Below, piece by piece: positions 38,546 through 52,128 of a DNA stretch of 64,000 bases. How positions within the stretch are numbered: the stretch's first letter is position 1; each line of letters begins with the position of its first letter. The notes below the pieces were generated by a model, which was given only the letters and a program-made list of their open reading frames with translations, did no database searches and was not told where the DNA came from. This DNA is from Monarcha castaneiventris obscurior (taxonomy: Eukaryota > Chordata > Aves > Passeriformes > Monarchidae). The translations under genes were made by a program, and so were the position numbers. The stretch is taken from NCBI GenBank assembly GCA_026261815.1, contig JAMPIT010000566.1, forward strand, positions 27,925,001 through 27,989,000, written 5' to 3'.

Positions 38546-41500
38546 TTCACAAAGGCCTCATTTTGCTTTCCTCATAAAATCACCAAATAATTTAAGTTCT
38601 GCACTTCTGAAAAACAGCAGAAACTTCCGTGCACCAAGATAAGTGATTGAAATGTTTTTTTTTCTTTAAAAACAGATTTACAACATTTGAAAGTGAAGAT
38701 AAGACCATTTCAGAAGGAAGCAATCTTGAGTCTAATACTGTAGAGACCATGTGCATATTTATAAGCAGATACAAAGTGCCATGAGCTCTTGGTTGTGGTT
38801 GTATAGAAAAAAGCAATTATTCTCCTGTCACTCTACTGCTATGAAAAAAAACAGATTTTTTTTCTCAATCTGTAATCCACATTAACAGAAAAGAGAAATC
38901 TTTTGCTTCTTTGAAAAGTCATCAATCAAAGCAATGTAATTTCTCCCAACAGCAAGGGAAAAGTAAAGATGAAATTAGGACCTTATGACTCATAGCTTGT
39001 TCTCTCTTCTATTTTGGGAGCACAACATCTGTAAACTACCCTTTATTCAAGGATATTCAGAATTGAATTCCTTGTATTTTTATCAAGGACTAATCTAAGT
39101 CCTTGATTAAAAACAATTAACAATATAGGGCAGAATGTGTGTTTGATTGCTCCTACTTCCCACAGTAAAATAAAAATGACACGTAGAGAGTGTGGGAATT
39201 TTTTGGTTGCTGGTTTGGATTGTTTCCCCTCTGTCCAAGAAACAGGAGTTCTGTTGGTTTTTTTGGTAAAAGGAAAATGACACAGAAGTTAAGAAGATTT
39301 ACAGGCAAATCTCCTAGAAGTTTACACTAAGTCATCTGTATCAAAAGCATAAACCTTTAATGGCAGTATTTTTCCTTGAAAGGTTAACAAGAGAAGAAAA
39401 GTTTCACCGATTATGTCTTACTGGGGACTAATACAATCCCACTGAAAGTATAAAGGAATTAATTTTTTTTCATGATTAATTAGTCCCAATGTGGTATTTG
39501 GTTGTGGGCTAGACATTCTCTGTAAATCAATGTATTATTTGTTACCTTTTTATTTGGCTGAAATACCTTCTGATAGAAACTCAACTAGTCATTATGGATG
39601 AGATTATAACAGAGACATAAGGCACTTAGGTACCTACTTGCTTTTAAAATGTGGAAATATTTTCAAAGAGCGCAAATATATTTACAATCAGACATAACTT
39701 GTTTTACATGGAACACAAATGAAATGTGAAAAAATCATACTTAAGAAATTGTTTCAAAAAGAGTCACACACCTAAGTAAATGTTAAACATTGATTTAACA
39801 TTTCTAGCAGAAGTGTAAACATAAACTTATTCATTATACTTACAGAGACTGGTTTTGTTTCTTTACATGTCTAAGGTCTGACTTTATGCAAATTAAGATT
39901 GTGTGAGTGAAGAAACTTAGGTACCTTCTGGTTTTATTCTTGTCTTTTAAATTCTTCTGAAGTATAAGTATTTATTTTACCTTTTTCCAGATCCCAAAGT
40001 GGGGATAATTAGTGGGGAAACATACATAATACAATCCACAGATGGTGTGAAAAACAGGGAGGAGAAAAATGGAAAATTCTTAAATTATTTTTTCCTTCTC
40101 TGTTTTTCAACAGTAATTTTATTACATCCTGTACTGCTATGCATTCTTTTAATGTAAGCTTTAAATGAACAAGTGCAATCACAAGAGACTTGGCACTAAT
40201 GAAAGCCAAAAGAACACATTATTTTGGTTTCCTAAATGGAAACCATAACTTTCAATTAGAAAGCAGAAGTGAAAAGATGAAAATGGATGGTCTTTCTTAG
40301 CTGCTAACCTTTACCTACAGATATCTATTGAAGAATGCACTTAACATCCATCTCCAGAAAAGCTTTATTCATTCAATATCCTCAGATACTTTACAGAGGC
40401 TTTTGGACTTATTAAAGCAAAAAAAAAAGTCTGTCTGTTCAAAAATGGGAACTCCAAAACCACACTGGGAGCATGTCTTTAGCTCTCTATACTGTATATT
40501 CATGTACTGTGAGAGTAGGTATTGTAAAGCAGTAAACATAATTTGATCCTTCAGTGTCTGCCAGGCTGTAATTGAAAGGAATTACATGGGAAGTATTAAA
40601 TAATTCAGGAAAAAATTAATTTGTTTTGTGCTATCCTTCCAAGAGCTAGTACAGTCATGCAACTTTTAACTCTTTTAACGACTGCAAGATGCTCCCCTGT
40701 CTCCTTGTGAGCAATGTAATGACATTTACCTCACACACACACTTTTGCCATTCTGATTATGTTAACAGGCTCATTTCCAAGGGGTGGTTATGTTAAATTA
40801 CACTTTACTTCTTTTTTTTCATTCTAATTTCTGTACAAAACACTAGCTTCTACAGAATGGTAGATTTAACATGAATTTCTTTTAGTCAGCCAGAATATTC
40901 ATAATAGTATTAAAAGCATGTCTCTCACAGTATCTTTCTGATAAAATGTCCAGCACACAGCTGGGTAAACACATCATGCATTGGGTGACTGACTGGCTCA
41001 CAGATCAGGCCCAGAAGGTCCTTTTACATTGTCTTGTAGCTTTTTGTTCTGTTTTACTATATGGGCTATGATAAAAATTATAAGACCATTCTCTACTAGC
41101 TTAGTCAACTGGGTCAATCCATCATATCTGGAGAAAGTGGATTTTGTTGCATTTAGGTAAAAGGAACTCTGTCAAAAGTTTCTTGCTAAATTCCACTTTT
41201 GACAACTACATTTCAACAGTCAATATATCTAATTTTAGGAACTCTGTTAGTGTACACATAGCTTCTTATGACACTGTAACTTAAGTACTTGTTGCTCCTG
41301 ATATTTGAATTGGAACAGTCTAAACCCAGTGGTATATGGATAGACCTTTTGAGCTGCATTTGCACAAATACAATTTCTGTGACTGTAATAATATATTTAA
41401 AATATGAGAAAAACGTAAGGTTTACTAAAACAAAAAAAAAATTAAAGATAATAATTGCAATGTCTACAAAAATATGTTGATCACAGTGGGATTAACAGGT

Positions 41501-42022
41501 GTCATTCTGGGAATTTAGGAGTTACACTGAACTAGAAAATCAGCTATGAAAACTGACATTAGCTAACACAATTATTAGCCAACTGAGAAGACCAGGGATC
41601 AAACTGGACAGGAAATCTGCATGAAGCGTAAGTGAGGCAATGTAGTGAAGTTTGTATTGGCTTCAACAATGGAAACAGTCACAATAAGCTTAATGAGTCT
41701 AAATAAACCTTTCTGTGTACGCATGAAATTGATTTACTTAGCACACTCCAGCTCCTGGGTCATTCCCATGTTATATCACCTCTGGCCTTTTCTACCAGGA
41801 GACCACATTTAAGTTTCTTGTACTAGTAGAATCACACACACTGGAGGTAGAGAAGGGCTGTCCAGAGGCACAAAGGGAACAGATATCTGCATATCAAAAT
41901 TTCAAATACAGAGTAATTCTGTACAACAATCACACTATTGAAGATAAAGCTCAACGTCTTGTACACAAGAATTTGGCACATGAGGTCATATACTGCTTAC
42001 TTGATTTGATTACTGCTGAATG
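38546..42022. other. Intronic sequence, short CR1 relic only
   Basis: AT-rich, containing the 57-nt CR1 relic at 40966 and a 9-bp inverted repeat ATCAAGGAC..GTCCTTGAT at 39082-39107. No gene was seen. Confidence 0.6.
40966..41022 (+). mobile_element. Short CR1 ORF2 fragment (plus strand)
   Basis: TAAACACATCATGCATTGGG, TGACTGACTGGCTCACAGAT and CAGGCCCAGAAGG line up with the start of the CR1 at 16490 (AATAAACACATCATGTGATG, GGTGAGCAACTTG, CAGGTCAGGCACGAAG). Both correspond to the 'W..NWL.GR.Q' segment of the CR1 reverse transcriptase. Only about 57 nt is recognisable, so this is the weakest of the CR1 calls. Confidence 0.55.
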
Positions 42023-42116
42023 GAATAGAATAGAATAGAATAGAATAGAATAGAATAGAATAGAATAGAATAGAATAGAATAGAATAGAATAGAATAGAA
42101 TAGAATAGAATAGAAT
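42023..42116 (+). repeat. Pentanucleotide microsatellite (AATAG)n, about 19 copies
   Basis: This is an uninterrupted run of GAATA/AATAG units, 94 nt or about 18.8 copies, with no imperfect unit seen by eye. Long perfect arrays like this usually vary in length between individuals. It adjoins sequence resembling a reversed CR1 tail. Confidence 0.97.
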
Positions 42117-42150
42117 GTAGCTCAGTTGGGACCTATAATAGTCGAATCCG
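42111..42150 (-). mobile_element. Possible CR1 3' tail remnant (minus strand)
   Basis: Directly after the microsatellite the plus strand reads AGAATGTAGCTCAGTTGGGA followed by CCTATAATAGTCGAATCC. This resembles the reverse complement of a CR1 3' end (tail AGAAT, then TTGG..GGACCT..GAT.ATC.AGTCC) at about 40 nt. Divergence is high and the match short. Confidence 0.4.
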
Positions 42151-44299
42151 AAGCAGTTCATTCACAACATGCACTTTTTCAGTGTTTTACCCTGCACAAC
42201 AGTTACTCAGTGAAATAAAACAAGCTAAAGTTCTCAGTAACTTGAAGATTTATGGAGCTTCCTTGTAAAATTGATTTACATTCCACTGCCTAATATGATT
42301 ACTTATAGAGACTATAATTGCATGTGGATATAATTTCTACTAAAAGGGAGTCCAGACTTTTCAGACAGAGTACTTAAACTGGATGCTTATTGCCAAAAAG
42401 ACAGACAGATGAGAGATAGTCTATTCTTATCTGCATGATTTGGAATTCTAAGAGGAAGAAAATGTTAAATTGCAAGGGGTCTCAGAAATGCTAAGTCAAT
42501 TTTACAGTTCTGAACTCTTAGTGCATCTCATTTTACTGCAGTAGATGTTTCACTTAGCTTTGCCTTCAAAAATACCTCATTCATATTTCTAGAATTCATC
42601 TCAAGTTTTGCATTTCCCATTTTTCTGAAATAAGATTCTGGCTTCCAAATGCCTGTTTCATATTTCTAGGAATCATCTCTGGTTTTGTCTTTAATAACTC
42701 ACAAAAGAACATTCCTCTTTGAATATGGTAACTTTTTTGAAGATTGTTTATGCTTCTTCTCTTCAAAATGTATAATATTGTGATTAAATTTAACTGCATA
42801 AAAAAATATTATAGGGCTTTGATTTTACTGTTTTGAGGTTTTGTTTTGGTTTTGGTTTGCTTTTTCTTTTTAGGGAGGGTGGGTTGTCAGATTTACTTTT
42901 TGCTGTTACACAATCTAAACAGAGATTCAGCATACTGAAATCTCACCAGGAGACAGATGATTCAGGTCATGTCTCTGTAAAACAATACTAAACATAAATC
43001 CCTCCTTTTTATTTTTCCTGCCAACATAATCCTGAAAAAAGTGCTAAAAGCGTGCTTATAGCTGTGTTTGAAAGATGCTGCTACTTCTAAAAGCATATCC
43101 ACAAAGCCTGAGAAGGTAGATAATAAAGAGGAATTGAGCAGTATCTGGATTGAGTGAGTCAGGTCATTCAAACCATTCAAATTTTTGTAATACTAGAACA
43201 CGTTTTTAATTAGGATATCTACTTTCCCTCCTGCTCTGATGAATTTCTATTATTTCTGTTAAATAACTCTATAAATAGCTTTGGAATTTAGAAAATTCAA
43301 CTCAGCTTTTGAAAAGACTTAAAGGTATAATAAAAAAAGTACTGTCATCCTACGCAATGCTCAAAGAATATGGTGTGGGTTGGGGACCACCATCAATTTA
43401 GTACTTCTGTGTTTTACAGTATTGATTTTTTCAATATACAAGAGCACTGCCTCACACTGGGACAATTTAGCAATCTTCTCTAGCTCCAGTAGCATCTTCA
43501 GTCATTACTGTGGTGAGGTATGAATAAAACCAGCAGTTTCCTAGCTGGACAGAGGCAGGATATTCACAAGCCTTGAAGTACACAAGTAATTAAACACAGC
43601 ACCACAGCACTCCACTTCTCAAACAGTGCCCACTACAATAAGTAGAAGGAAAATTTAAATCTTTCTATTTTATTGTCCCAAAAGAATCCTATCCATGGAA
43701 TACATTTCGATAAATGGGTATTTATGCTCAAAGGGAAAATATGGCCTCCTAAATAACAACCCATATTATTGCTGCATGCATTCTTGGGGATCTAGAAATT
43801 ATAGGAAGTTCTAGAATTCAAAGGAAAGAGAGAGATAATTAAAAGTTGGAAAATCCTGGGCCCATCTGTCTGCTATTTTGTCATGGTGCTACTGAGAAAG
43901 TGAGAGATGAGGAAATTATTCCCAGAGCATCTCTGCAGTCCTCTAAGACAGGGAGTATTTTAGAGTTATAGATAAATATTGTTCAGTGCACAATCTAAAG
44001 ACATATTTTAGCCAGATGCAAGGAGAAAAGATAGAGATGAAAATCTTTGTCTCTATCATTCAATTTAAATGTTTTATAACCCTGAATGTCACAATGTTAC
44101 AGCTTTTGTGAAAGTTACATTACACTAGTTACATTAAGTTAAATTAAAAGTTATATTTAAAAAAGGGTTTTTTCTGACTCAGATGTCTGTCTTTTCATTA
44201 ACTTTACACCAGAATTTTCTGTTTCTCAGTTGTAGCCATACTTTGTGGCAGTGGAACCAGGGACATATGTCCTAGGAAGGAGATAAAGATGCTGTCCAG
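42151..44299. other. Intronic sequence, nothing recognised
   Basis: AT-rich spacer between the microsatellite and the long CR1. A G/T-rich stretch occurs at about 42826-42890. No gene was seen. Confidence 0.6.
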
Positions 44300-46047
44300 A
44301 CGTGTAGGGATGGGATCAGAAAAGCTAAGACACAGTTGGAGCTGAATTTGGCAAGGAATATGAAGACTGACTAGAAGGGCTTTTACAGATGTGTGGCTCA
44401 GAAAAGGAAGATGTACTTCCCACAATAAATAAGACAAAAGAACTAGTGAAAAATGCCATGGAGAAGATCGAGGTACTGAAAACTTTTTTGCTCCTCAGTT
44501 TTCACTGGTAATGTCTCTTCCTACATCTGTCAAATCCCCAAAACTCCAGGCAGAGACTGGGGGAATTAAATCTCCACCATTGCAGTAGATCAGTTTTCAG
44601 AGCACCTGAGGAAACTGAGCATACAGAAGTCCATAGGACCCAATAAAATACATCCCAGGGTTTTGAGGGGAAAATAACAGATGTAGACACTAAGCCCATT
44701 TCCACCATATTTGAAAATCCAGGTAATCAGAGGAAGGCCCCAGTGACTGAGGGATATCACATCTGCTTTAAAAAGTGTTATTAGGAGGACCCTGGGAAGT
44801 ATTGACCAGCCAGGTTGCCCTCCTTGTCCAATAAGGTCATAGAACAGATCCTCATGGAAGTTACACTGAAGCATATGCAAGACAGAAATGGAACTATAGA
44901 CAGCATCATGGCTTCACCAAGGGCAAATCATGTCTGGCTTATCTGCAATAAGAGGCCATGTAAAAGAATGTGACTCCATCAGTGGCAAGCAAAGAGCAAA
45001 CGATGTTATCTGCCTGGATGTTTTTAAGAAATTTGATAAGATTCCCCATAACATTTTTGACAATAAATTGAAGAAATATGAGTTTTATGGATGGACTGTT
45101 AGATGGATAAGGAACTGGCTGAATGGCCATGTACTCAAAAGTTGCAGTCAATGGCTAAATATCCAAGTGGAAACCAATAACCAGTGGTGTCCCATAAGGT
45201 TCATACTGGGACCAATACTATTTAATACCTTCATTAAGGACATAGATAGTGGGATTAAGTGCACCATCAGGAAGTGTGTAGACATCACAAAGATGAGAAT
45301 TGCACTTGATGTGCTAGAAGGAAGGGATACTATGCAGAAGAATTTTGAAAGGCTTGAAAAGTGGACCAGTGGGAACCCCAAGAAGATCAACAAAGCCAAG
45401 TGCGAGGTCCTGTACCTGCACTGGAAAACATCCAATATTTTACAGGCCAGGGATGAATGAGAGGGCTTGGGGATAATAGAGGATGAAAATACTGGACAAG
45501 AGACAGCAATATGCGCTTGCAGCCCAGAAAGCTAATCACGTCCTGGACTGCATCAAAAGCAATGTGGCCAGCAGGTTGGAGGAGGCGATTCTGTCCCTAG
45601 TCTACTGTGGTCTTTAATAGCCCACCTGGAGCGCTGCATCCAGCTCTGGGATCTCCAGCACAAGAAAGACATGGACCTGTTAAAGTAGGTCCAGAGGAGG
45701 GCCACAAAAATGGTCAGAAAAGCTGGATTGGGACTGTTCAACCTGGAGAAGAAAATGCTCCTAGGAAACCTACAAAGGGTGCTTATAAGAAAGATAGAGA
45801 AAATTTTAACCAGGCCTATGGTGACAGACAGGGGGCCAAAAGAAATTTTTTATTATGAGGGAGGGGAGACACTGGAACAGGTTGTCCAGAGAAGTTGTGG
45901 ATGCCCCATCGTTGGAGTGTTCAAGGTAAGGTTGGATGGAGCTTTGAGCAACCTGATGTAATAGATGTCCCTTCCCATGGCATCAGGGTTGGACTGCATG
46001 GTCTTGGAAGGTCCTTTTCAACCCAAACCATTCTATTTTTCTGTGAT
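44300..46047 (+). mobile_element. CR1 LINE, longest copy, with decayed reverse-transcriptase domain (plus strand)
   Basis: This copy of about 1.75 kb keeps a large part of CR1 ORF2 and a complete 3' end. The region before the reverse transcriptase includes TTGCTCCTCAGTTTTCACTG. Residues KVIEQILMEVTLKHMQ at 44834-44881 and HGFTKGKSC near 44908 follow. One open stretch at 44930-45460 (176 codons) keeps VICLDVFKKFDKIPHN, the GWTVRWIRNWLNGH motif and FILGPILFNTFIKDIDSGIK. The catalytic (F/Y)ADD motif has decayed to CVDI, so the enzyme would be inactive. The 3' UTR ends GGACTGCATGGTCTTGGAAG, GTCCTTTTCAACCCAAACCA and TTCTATTTTTCTGTGATT. The frame is broken before and after the open stretch. It lies antisense to the neuroligin gene, and its 5' edge is approximate. 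Confidence 0.92.
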
Positions 46048-46445
46048 TTGTATGTCTAAGATTGCCCAGTGACTGTCTATGCTGTCCTAATACTTTTTCT
46101 ATCTACTGCTATTAATAACACACTATAGATGGAAAGAAAAATAATCTAATGCACCTCAAGAACAGTATTAACATTTATGGAGATTATAAGATCCAGTATT
46201 CATATCCATTAAAGTGAATTTTCCAGAGGACTTCAGCATTTCCAGCAATTCAGCACTGTGATCAATTTGATGTATAGTCCTTCATTACAGGGTGAGATAA
46301 TAGTGATAGAATTACACATCTCTGTCATTAACAACAGGTTTGTATGTGACTTTGTGCATGCACTTACAAATCAAATGTCATTGAAACACACCAGATTTGC
46401 AGAAATATGACCTTCAATAACCCAGACTAGAAGAAATGGATACAA

Positions 46446-46473
46446 ATTTACAAACTGTAATTTACAAACTGTA
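46446..46473. repeat. Perfect 14-nt tandem duplication
   Basis: ATTTACAAACTGTA is present twice back to back with no mismatch, most simply a replication-slippage duplication. Confidence 0.9.
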
Positions 46474-47101
46474 TGTCATAATAATGACACTACTTTTTTA
46501 ACTCTTATGAATAGCTATGTTTGTTTTCCACGTGGTTGTTTTTCTGAAGAAATTTGTGTTTGCTTTTTCGTTCTTTTTATTTATGAAGCAAGTCAAAAAT
46601 ACATGGAATTTGCCTAATATCTTCCCATGTCCAGGGAGAACCTAATGAGTTCTCAATGATCACATTTACATTTCACCCAGGAAGGAAAAACATAAATACA
46701 TTCATAAAACTCAATTCCTCTGATTTCTAAGTGTGTACACATTTTCTGAATATCTTCTCTTTTACTAATTCAAACATAGACTTGTAATAAAGAATAAATT
46801 CCGTAGAGTCTCAAAAGTTACATTTACCACTGTTGAGAAAGCAATATTTAATGTCAAATATAACATTGTATTTTTCCTAATCCATTTAAAATCCTGGCGA
46901 TTATTACTTTTTTGTTTCTCATATAAATGTCTCTGTATTGTGCCACTTTTCCAGAATGCCACAATTAAAAAAAAATAGCATTCTGACTCTTTCTTCTATT
47001 TTGATTTTTTCAGTATGAATACATAAAATAGGAGTTCACCAATGCAAATATTGCACTTTTCCCTTTAGATTTATAAAATACAGAGGGACAGTGAAACATT
47101 T

Positions 47102-47122
47102 TAAACCACTTATAGTGGTTTA
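47102..47122. repeat. Short perfect inverted repeat (9-bp stem, 3-nt loop)
   Basis: TAAACCACT, loop TAT, AGTGGTTTA. No promoter, gene or mobile element is associated; it is recorded as structure only. Confidence 0.75.
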
Positions 47123-48572
47123 CACTCATCTGTATCCTTCAACAAGACAGCTAGTTTTTAGAAATCAATAGAAAACTGTTTAAAGAGATCCATTAAATAA
47201 CCGTTTTTACAGATAAATAACTATTACCAAGTTTCTAAGCATACACATTGTTTGACAACAACCAAAACAACAATTCATTTTCTTGTGTCTTGAGTTCTTC
47301 ATTTTTGTCTCTTTTTTTTTTTTTCATTTGGGTGTTTCTGAGTACCAAGACCACATGCATAAATATTCAAAGATATCTTTTTATATTTCTGGCTTTACAT
47401 TTAAATCTGTTTTCATCATGGAAAAAAATGCTCTTTTGTATTTAAAGAAGACTCAAAATCAGGGACAAGAACAAAGAAATTCTTAGTACTCTGATGAGCT
47501 CTGATGCCAAAGTTGTTGAAACACACGAACCACATGAACAGGTAACTCAGCAAAAGAAGTCTTCTGTATTCCAAAATAGTACAGGCCATGAATATAGATC
47601 AGCTTTAAGAAGAACAAGATCAAAAATCCTTGTAAAAAGACGCACAAACAAAATTATTGTACCTTACCTTGTGTATCTAAAATGCCAGAAATATGACCAT
47701 TTGAGCAGTCTGTATGCTATTCTATACAGACTATAAGCTTTTTCATTAAGATAACAAATATTTCTAATGTCTGCCATTATGTGCCATTTTTAAAATTTTA
47801 TTATTCTATGGAAAAGCAGAACTGCAATAAATAAATTAACCTTATTTTGGACAAAAGTTTGGTACACGCTAACATCCAGGAACTGAAATCACAGAGAAGG
47901 CAGCAAAGATTTTTGATCTATTGTCATGGATCTAAGGTTATTTCGTTACTCAGCCTAATGGCAACAAAGGTATCTTTATAATGTTATTTATAAAGATGCA
48001 GCTCGCTTTTCAGTTTTAAAGATAGAAGTATTAACTTCCAACAGTATTATAATTCATGATTATGGAGTTACTTATATTTCTGAAATAATGTCACTGTACT
48101 CCTTGAGAACTCTTGATTGCCTATTACCTGCAACACAAATTCCATCAGTGTATATGGCCTTTTATTTTTTGTTTGTATTTCTAAAAACCAATTTTCACAA
48201 AAAAATAATAAATACAGATAAATAGTAACATTTTCCTTCTTCTTGCTATTACCAACTGTTTTCAAATTGTGAGGACTAACTCTTGAATAACTTTCTTTAT
48301 TTCTTTTAAACATGGAATACAAATTATTTTAAAAAAAGATATGAGTCCTCAAAACATTATACAATTCCAGTAATTTTTCTCCAAGGTGAAGGCATCTGTC
48401 AAAAATAATGTAGTTTATCCCAGTTTCCATAAAAAATTGACAGAATTCAAAATCCATCCTTGAGATTGTTCTGTTTTAAAATCAAAACTGAGACAAATAT
48501 CTATGATCGATCAATGGAAAAATTCAGCAATCAAATATTTCTGTGTAAATATTCCAATGAAGAAAAGAGTCA

Positions 48573-48740
<168 letters not shown>

Positions 48741-49463
48741 TCAAGTAAGGAAAACAAAATAAAGTAATAAAAACATAAGGAAAATGACATTAGCAATTTT
48801 AACAGTGCTAAAAATAGTCTTAATTTTTTCCTGTATTTTCAATGTCACCACCACTTCAACCAGCTAGCTTACACAGCTCAGGATCATCCTACAAGCCTAA
48901 TATGTATAATTTCAAATTTCAAATATTGTTTCCTCTAAAATGGTCTCAGAACACTGGAAATGCATTCAGTATTACAAGAAATTGAATTTTAACAGAAATA
49001 TCTTAAAGCCTAAAAAAGCAAATTATGAAAAAATCTTGGGTTTTTTAGAATACTCTGATTCAAATATATGTCAACTTAGAAATATCTGTGCATCTAATAA
49101 TAAAATTACAGTAAATGTTCCATACTTTCCCATTTGTCATGGGACATAATTATTGAAATAATATTCCTTATAGTTCAGTAAGAGATAATTTCACAAAATC
49201 TAACTGTTCTGGTAGAAGAAAACATAGCAGACTGTTCCTTCTTTTAAACAGCCTAGGAGTTAACAAACAGAGATGATTTTTGTGAATTCATGGCCCAGAT
49301 TTTTTTGTGTTCAAATCAAACTAGGTCTTTTTTGTTGCACTTTTCCTAATCATGGTAGCAGCTAAGCCTCAAAGAACAGCCTTGAGTTAATGGTATCGCT
49401 GATCTTTTGTGTATGCAGAAAATTCCTGACTACTTTTAAAAAGGTAAACAGCTGGGTCTTTAT

Positions 49464-49530
49464 TTCTAAAAGAAAGTTAAATTAAATTGAAAAAAATAAA
49501 AAATTCTAAAAGAAAGTTAAATGAAATTGA
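49464..49530. repeat. 27-nt direct repeat, 40-nt period
   Basis: TTCTAAAAGAAAGTTAAAT(T/G)AAATTGA occurs at 49464-49490 and again at 49504-49530 with one mismatch. The 13 nt between is A-rich. It looks like a small local duplication inside the neuroligin intron, before the 153-nt exon in genomic order but far from any splice site. Confidence 0.88.
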
Positions 49531-52128
49531 TATTCCATATTTCATAATGAGTTATAAAGATGTACTAATCAATGATTGGGGTATATTTAGGACCAGATTA
49601 ATCTAAAAAGTTAGACTCCTGATGCCAGAGATGATTCAGCATACCTAAATCTAGAACTTCTGTTCTCTCAAAACAGGGGGAAGAGGGGCTAAGCTCCTTT
49701 ATAAAGTAGAGGGCAATTCAGCAAGCTGCCATTAGATATACAAATCTTTTACAAATAACTCAGTGTATCTTCTTGGAATCAGCACTTCTTTCAAGTATAT
49801 AGCACAACATACAAGGAAAACCAGAGTCTCTGATTATTCAACCAGATTTTGAAAAAAATCTTTTGAATAGGCATATATTGAAGAGCAGAGAAGGGAGGCA
49901 GACAAAGAAAAAGCTGGAAGAGCTAAATACCTGCAGGTGAGGGGTCTGGGTTTAAAAGCCTTCCAAACCTTTTCCCTCCCCTCAGGCATATTAGGAAATA
50001 CTTTGAAACACAAAAAATTCATCAGCAATGAGGTACCAGATATTTAATGTTTTATATATGTGGAACTAATTAGAGCATACTTAAAGGTAAATTTTGACTG
50101 TCATATTCCTATGTCTCACTTTTGCTTTACTCGTGTATACACTACCTCAAATATCATCAATTTCCAGCTGAGTTCAGGAATGTCCAGGCTGCAATGTACA
50201 CCTGTCCACATGTCAGAGTTTAAAGCTTATCATTGAATCTGCTTCCTTTACATGAAAGGATACATACTTACATGTTGTATTTTAAATGTTGTACTACAGC
50301 AGCAGAACAAAAGCTTGTGTGATAAGATCTTTTTAATTGTTGTGATTATAAGAGAAGTACAGCAATTAAACAGATCATTTAAAGCAATGAGGTGCATTCT
50401 AGTGGATCTATTGGTTTGTTTTTTTTACTATCAGCATTTTCAGCAAAGTACATAAAAGTGCTTCTTTTCTGAATGCACAGCTAAGCCCTCAAAAAAATTG
50501 AAAGCATCAGAAATTGAATAACAGAATTGTTTGTGTTGCTGAATTACCTTTTCCTTCTCTCCCCAAAGTCTCATGGCAAGATATTTTGTATTTAATCTTT
50601 TCTTATCACCTACTTCTACCTCAGGGTTGAATCTTTCACTGCTGAAGTCAATAGAAGGTTTCCCCTTCCCTTTCAATGGGAACATGATTATCTTCAACAT
50701 AAAGGAAATTAGCTCGATGATTTATGTGCTTAGATTTAAAGTGGATACTCTTGTTAATAATGAAATCCTAACATTTCATAAATTTGAAAAAAGGCTGAAT
50801 AATAATGTATTCATAATCTAATATTTATCTTTATTTTAAAAGTGATTTTGGTTTTGCTTGCTATATGCTATTTGCTTTAACTTCAGAATTTGGCACAGAA
50901 ATGATAATACCATCATTTGAAAAAAGCATATGTTGCACAGAAATAGGATGGTATTTTATTATGGCATTTTATATATCTATAGACTGGCTACAATAGACCT
51001 GAACTTCAGGAAAAGAGGTGATAGTATCCTCACTGAAGTGTGTAAGATTTGAAGGAAACAGAGAGGACATATGTTTCAAAGTTATTTGAAATTATGTCAG
51101 ATAGGAGAAAACAGGAAAAAAGACATGGAATAACAATTTGGATTGGCCAAGCATGAGAGGATTAATAAACATATTGCTTTGAAGCCAGACCAATAAACTA
51201 CCCAGAGCTGTTACCTTCTCATTTAATTTGAAAATATTTTTTTTTAATTTGATAAATACATGGAATCAAATAAACTGAAAATGTAACTTTAACAAAAGAG
51301 AAGGGTGAGAATAGAGGAAGATTTCATGACTTCTTTCTATTTTGGTGCATCCTAAATAGATTTGTTGTGTCAAGGCAAGGAAAAAAAAAAACGTATTTCC
51401 ATCTAAAACTTTTTTGGGGTATTTCACTGTGAACTTCTAGCATTTCCTTTCAGGAAATCCAATCCAGCTTTGAAAGAAGTCAATGAAAATGATTGTTACT
51501 GATTTCAGTGGGAATGTGGTCAGAGTCAGAATGAATGTGTCTCAGAGGCTAGCTGATTACAGGAAAAAACAATAAAGCAACATCAACAGCTTCCTTTATT
51601 TTTGTGTCCTGAAATAAACCACATCCTGTGAGAAAGAAAATAAATAAGTAAATAAAAATAGCAAAGACAAAGCACAATTCCACTGCATCAATGTACAGCA
51701 TGTGCACTGGGGAAACAGTGGAAGTGAAAGGAAGGATATATATGTGAGTTTTTTCATGAATTTCAAACAAGTGAATTTACAAAATGTGTAGGAGGAAAAA
51801 GAGTACATGCATGTTTTTAAATTCCATTTTCTCAACCTAAGAAAGAATAGAGGGGAAAAAATATGTGGTTTCAAATAACATTTATGTTACTCACTTCACA
51901 CATATTTAGGAATAAACTTTACACCTATGTCATGGAGGAGCTGCAGTCATCTATATGCTAATTTAGATTTTAAAAAGAAAAACAATCAAAGTAAATTCTA
52001 AAGAAGAAAATAAAGAAGCACACTGATGTGAGCTTCTGCAAATAAGGGACTAAAAATCATGTTGAAATAACAGCAATAACAATAACAATAATCATTATTA
52101 TTATAACAAAAATTGAAAAGTTTATGTT

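Noticed and set aside
44930..45460. 176-codon ORF as a possible functional reverse transcriptase
   Set aside because: It is a fragment of CR1 ORF2 with the catalytic (F/Y)ADD motif replaced by CVDI and broken frames on both sides; recorded as part of the mobile element.
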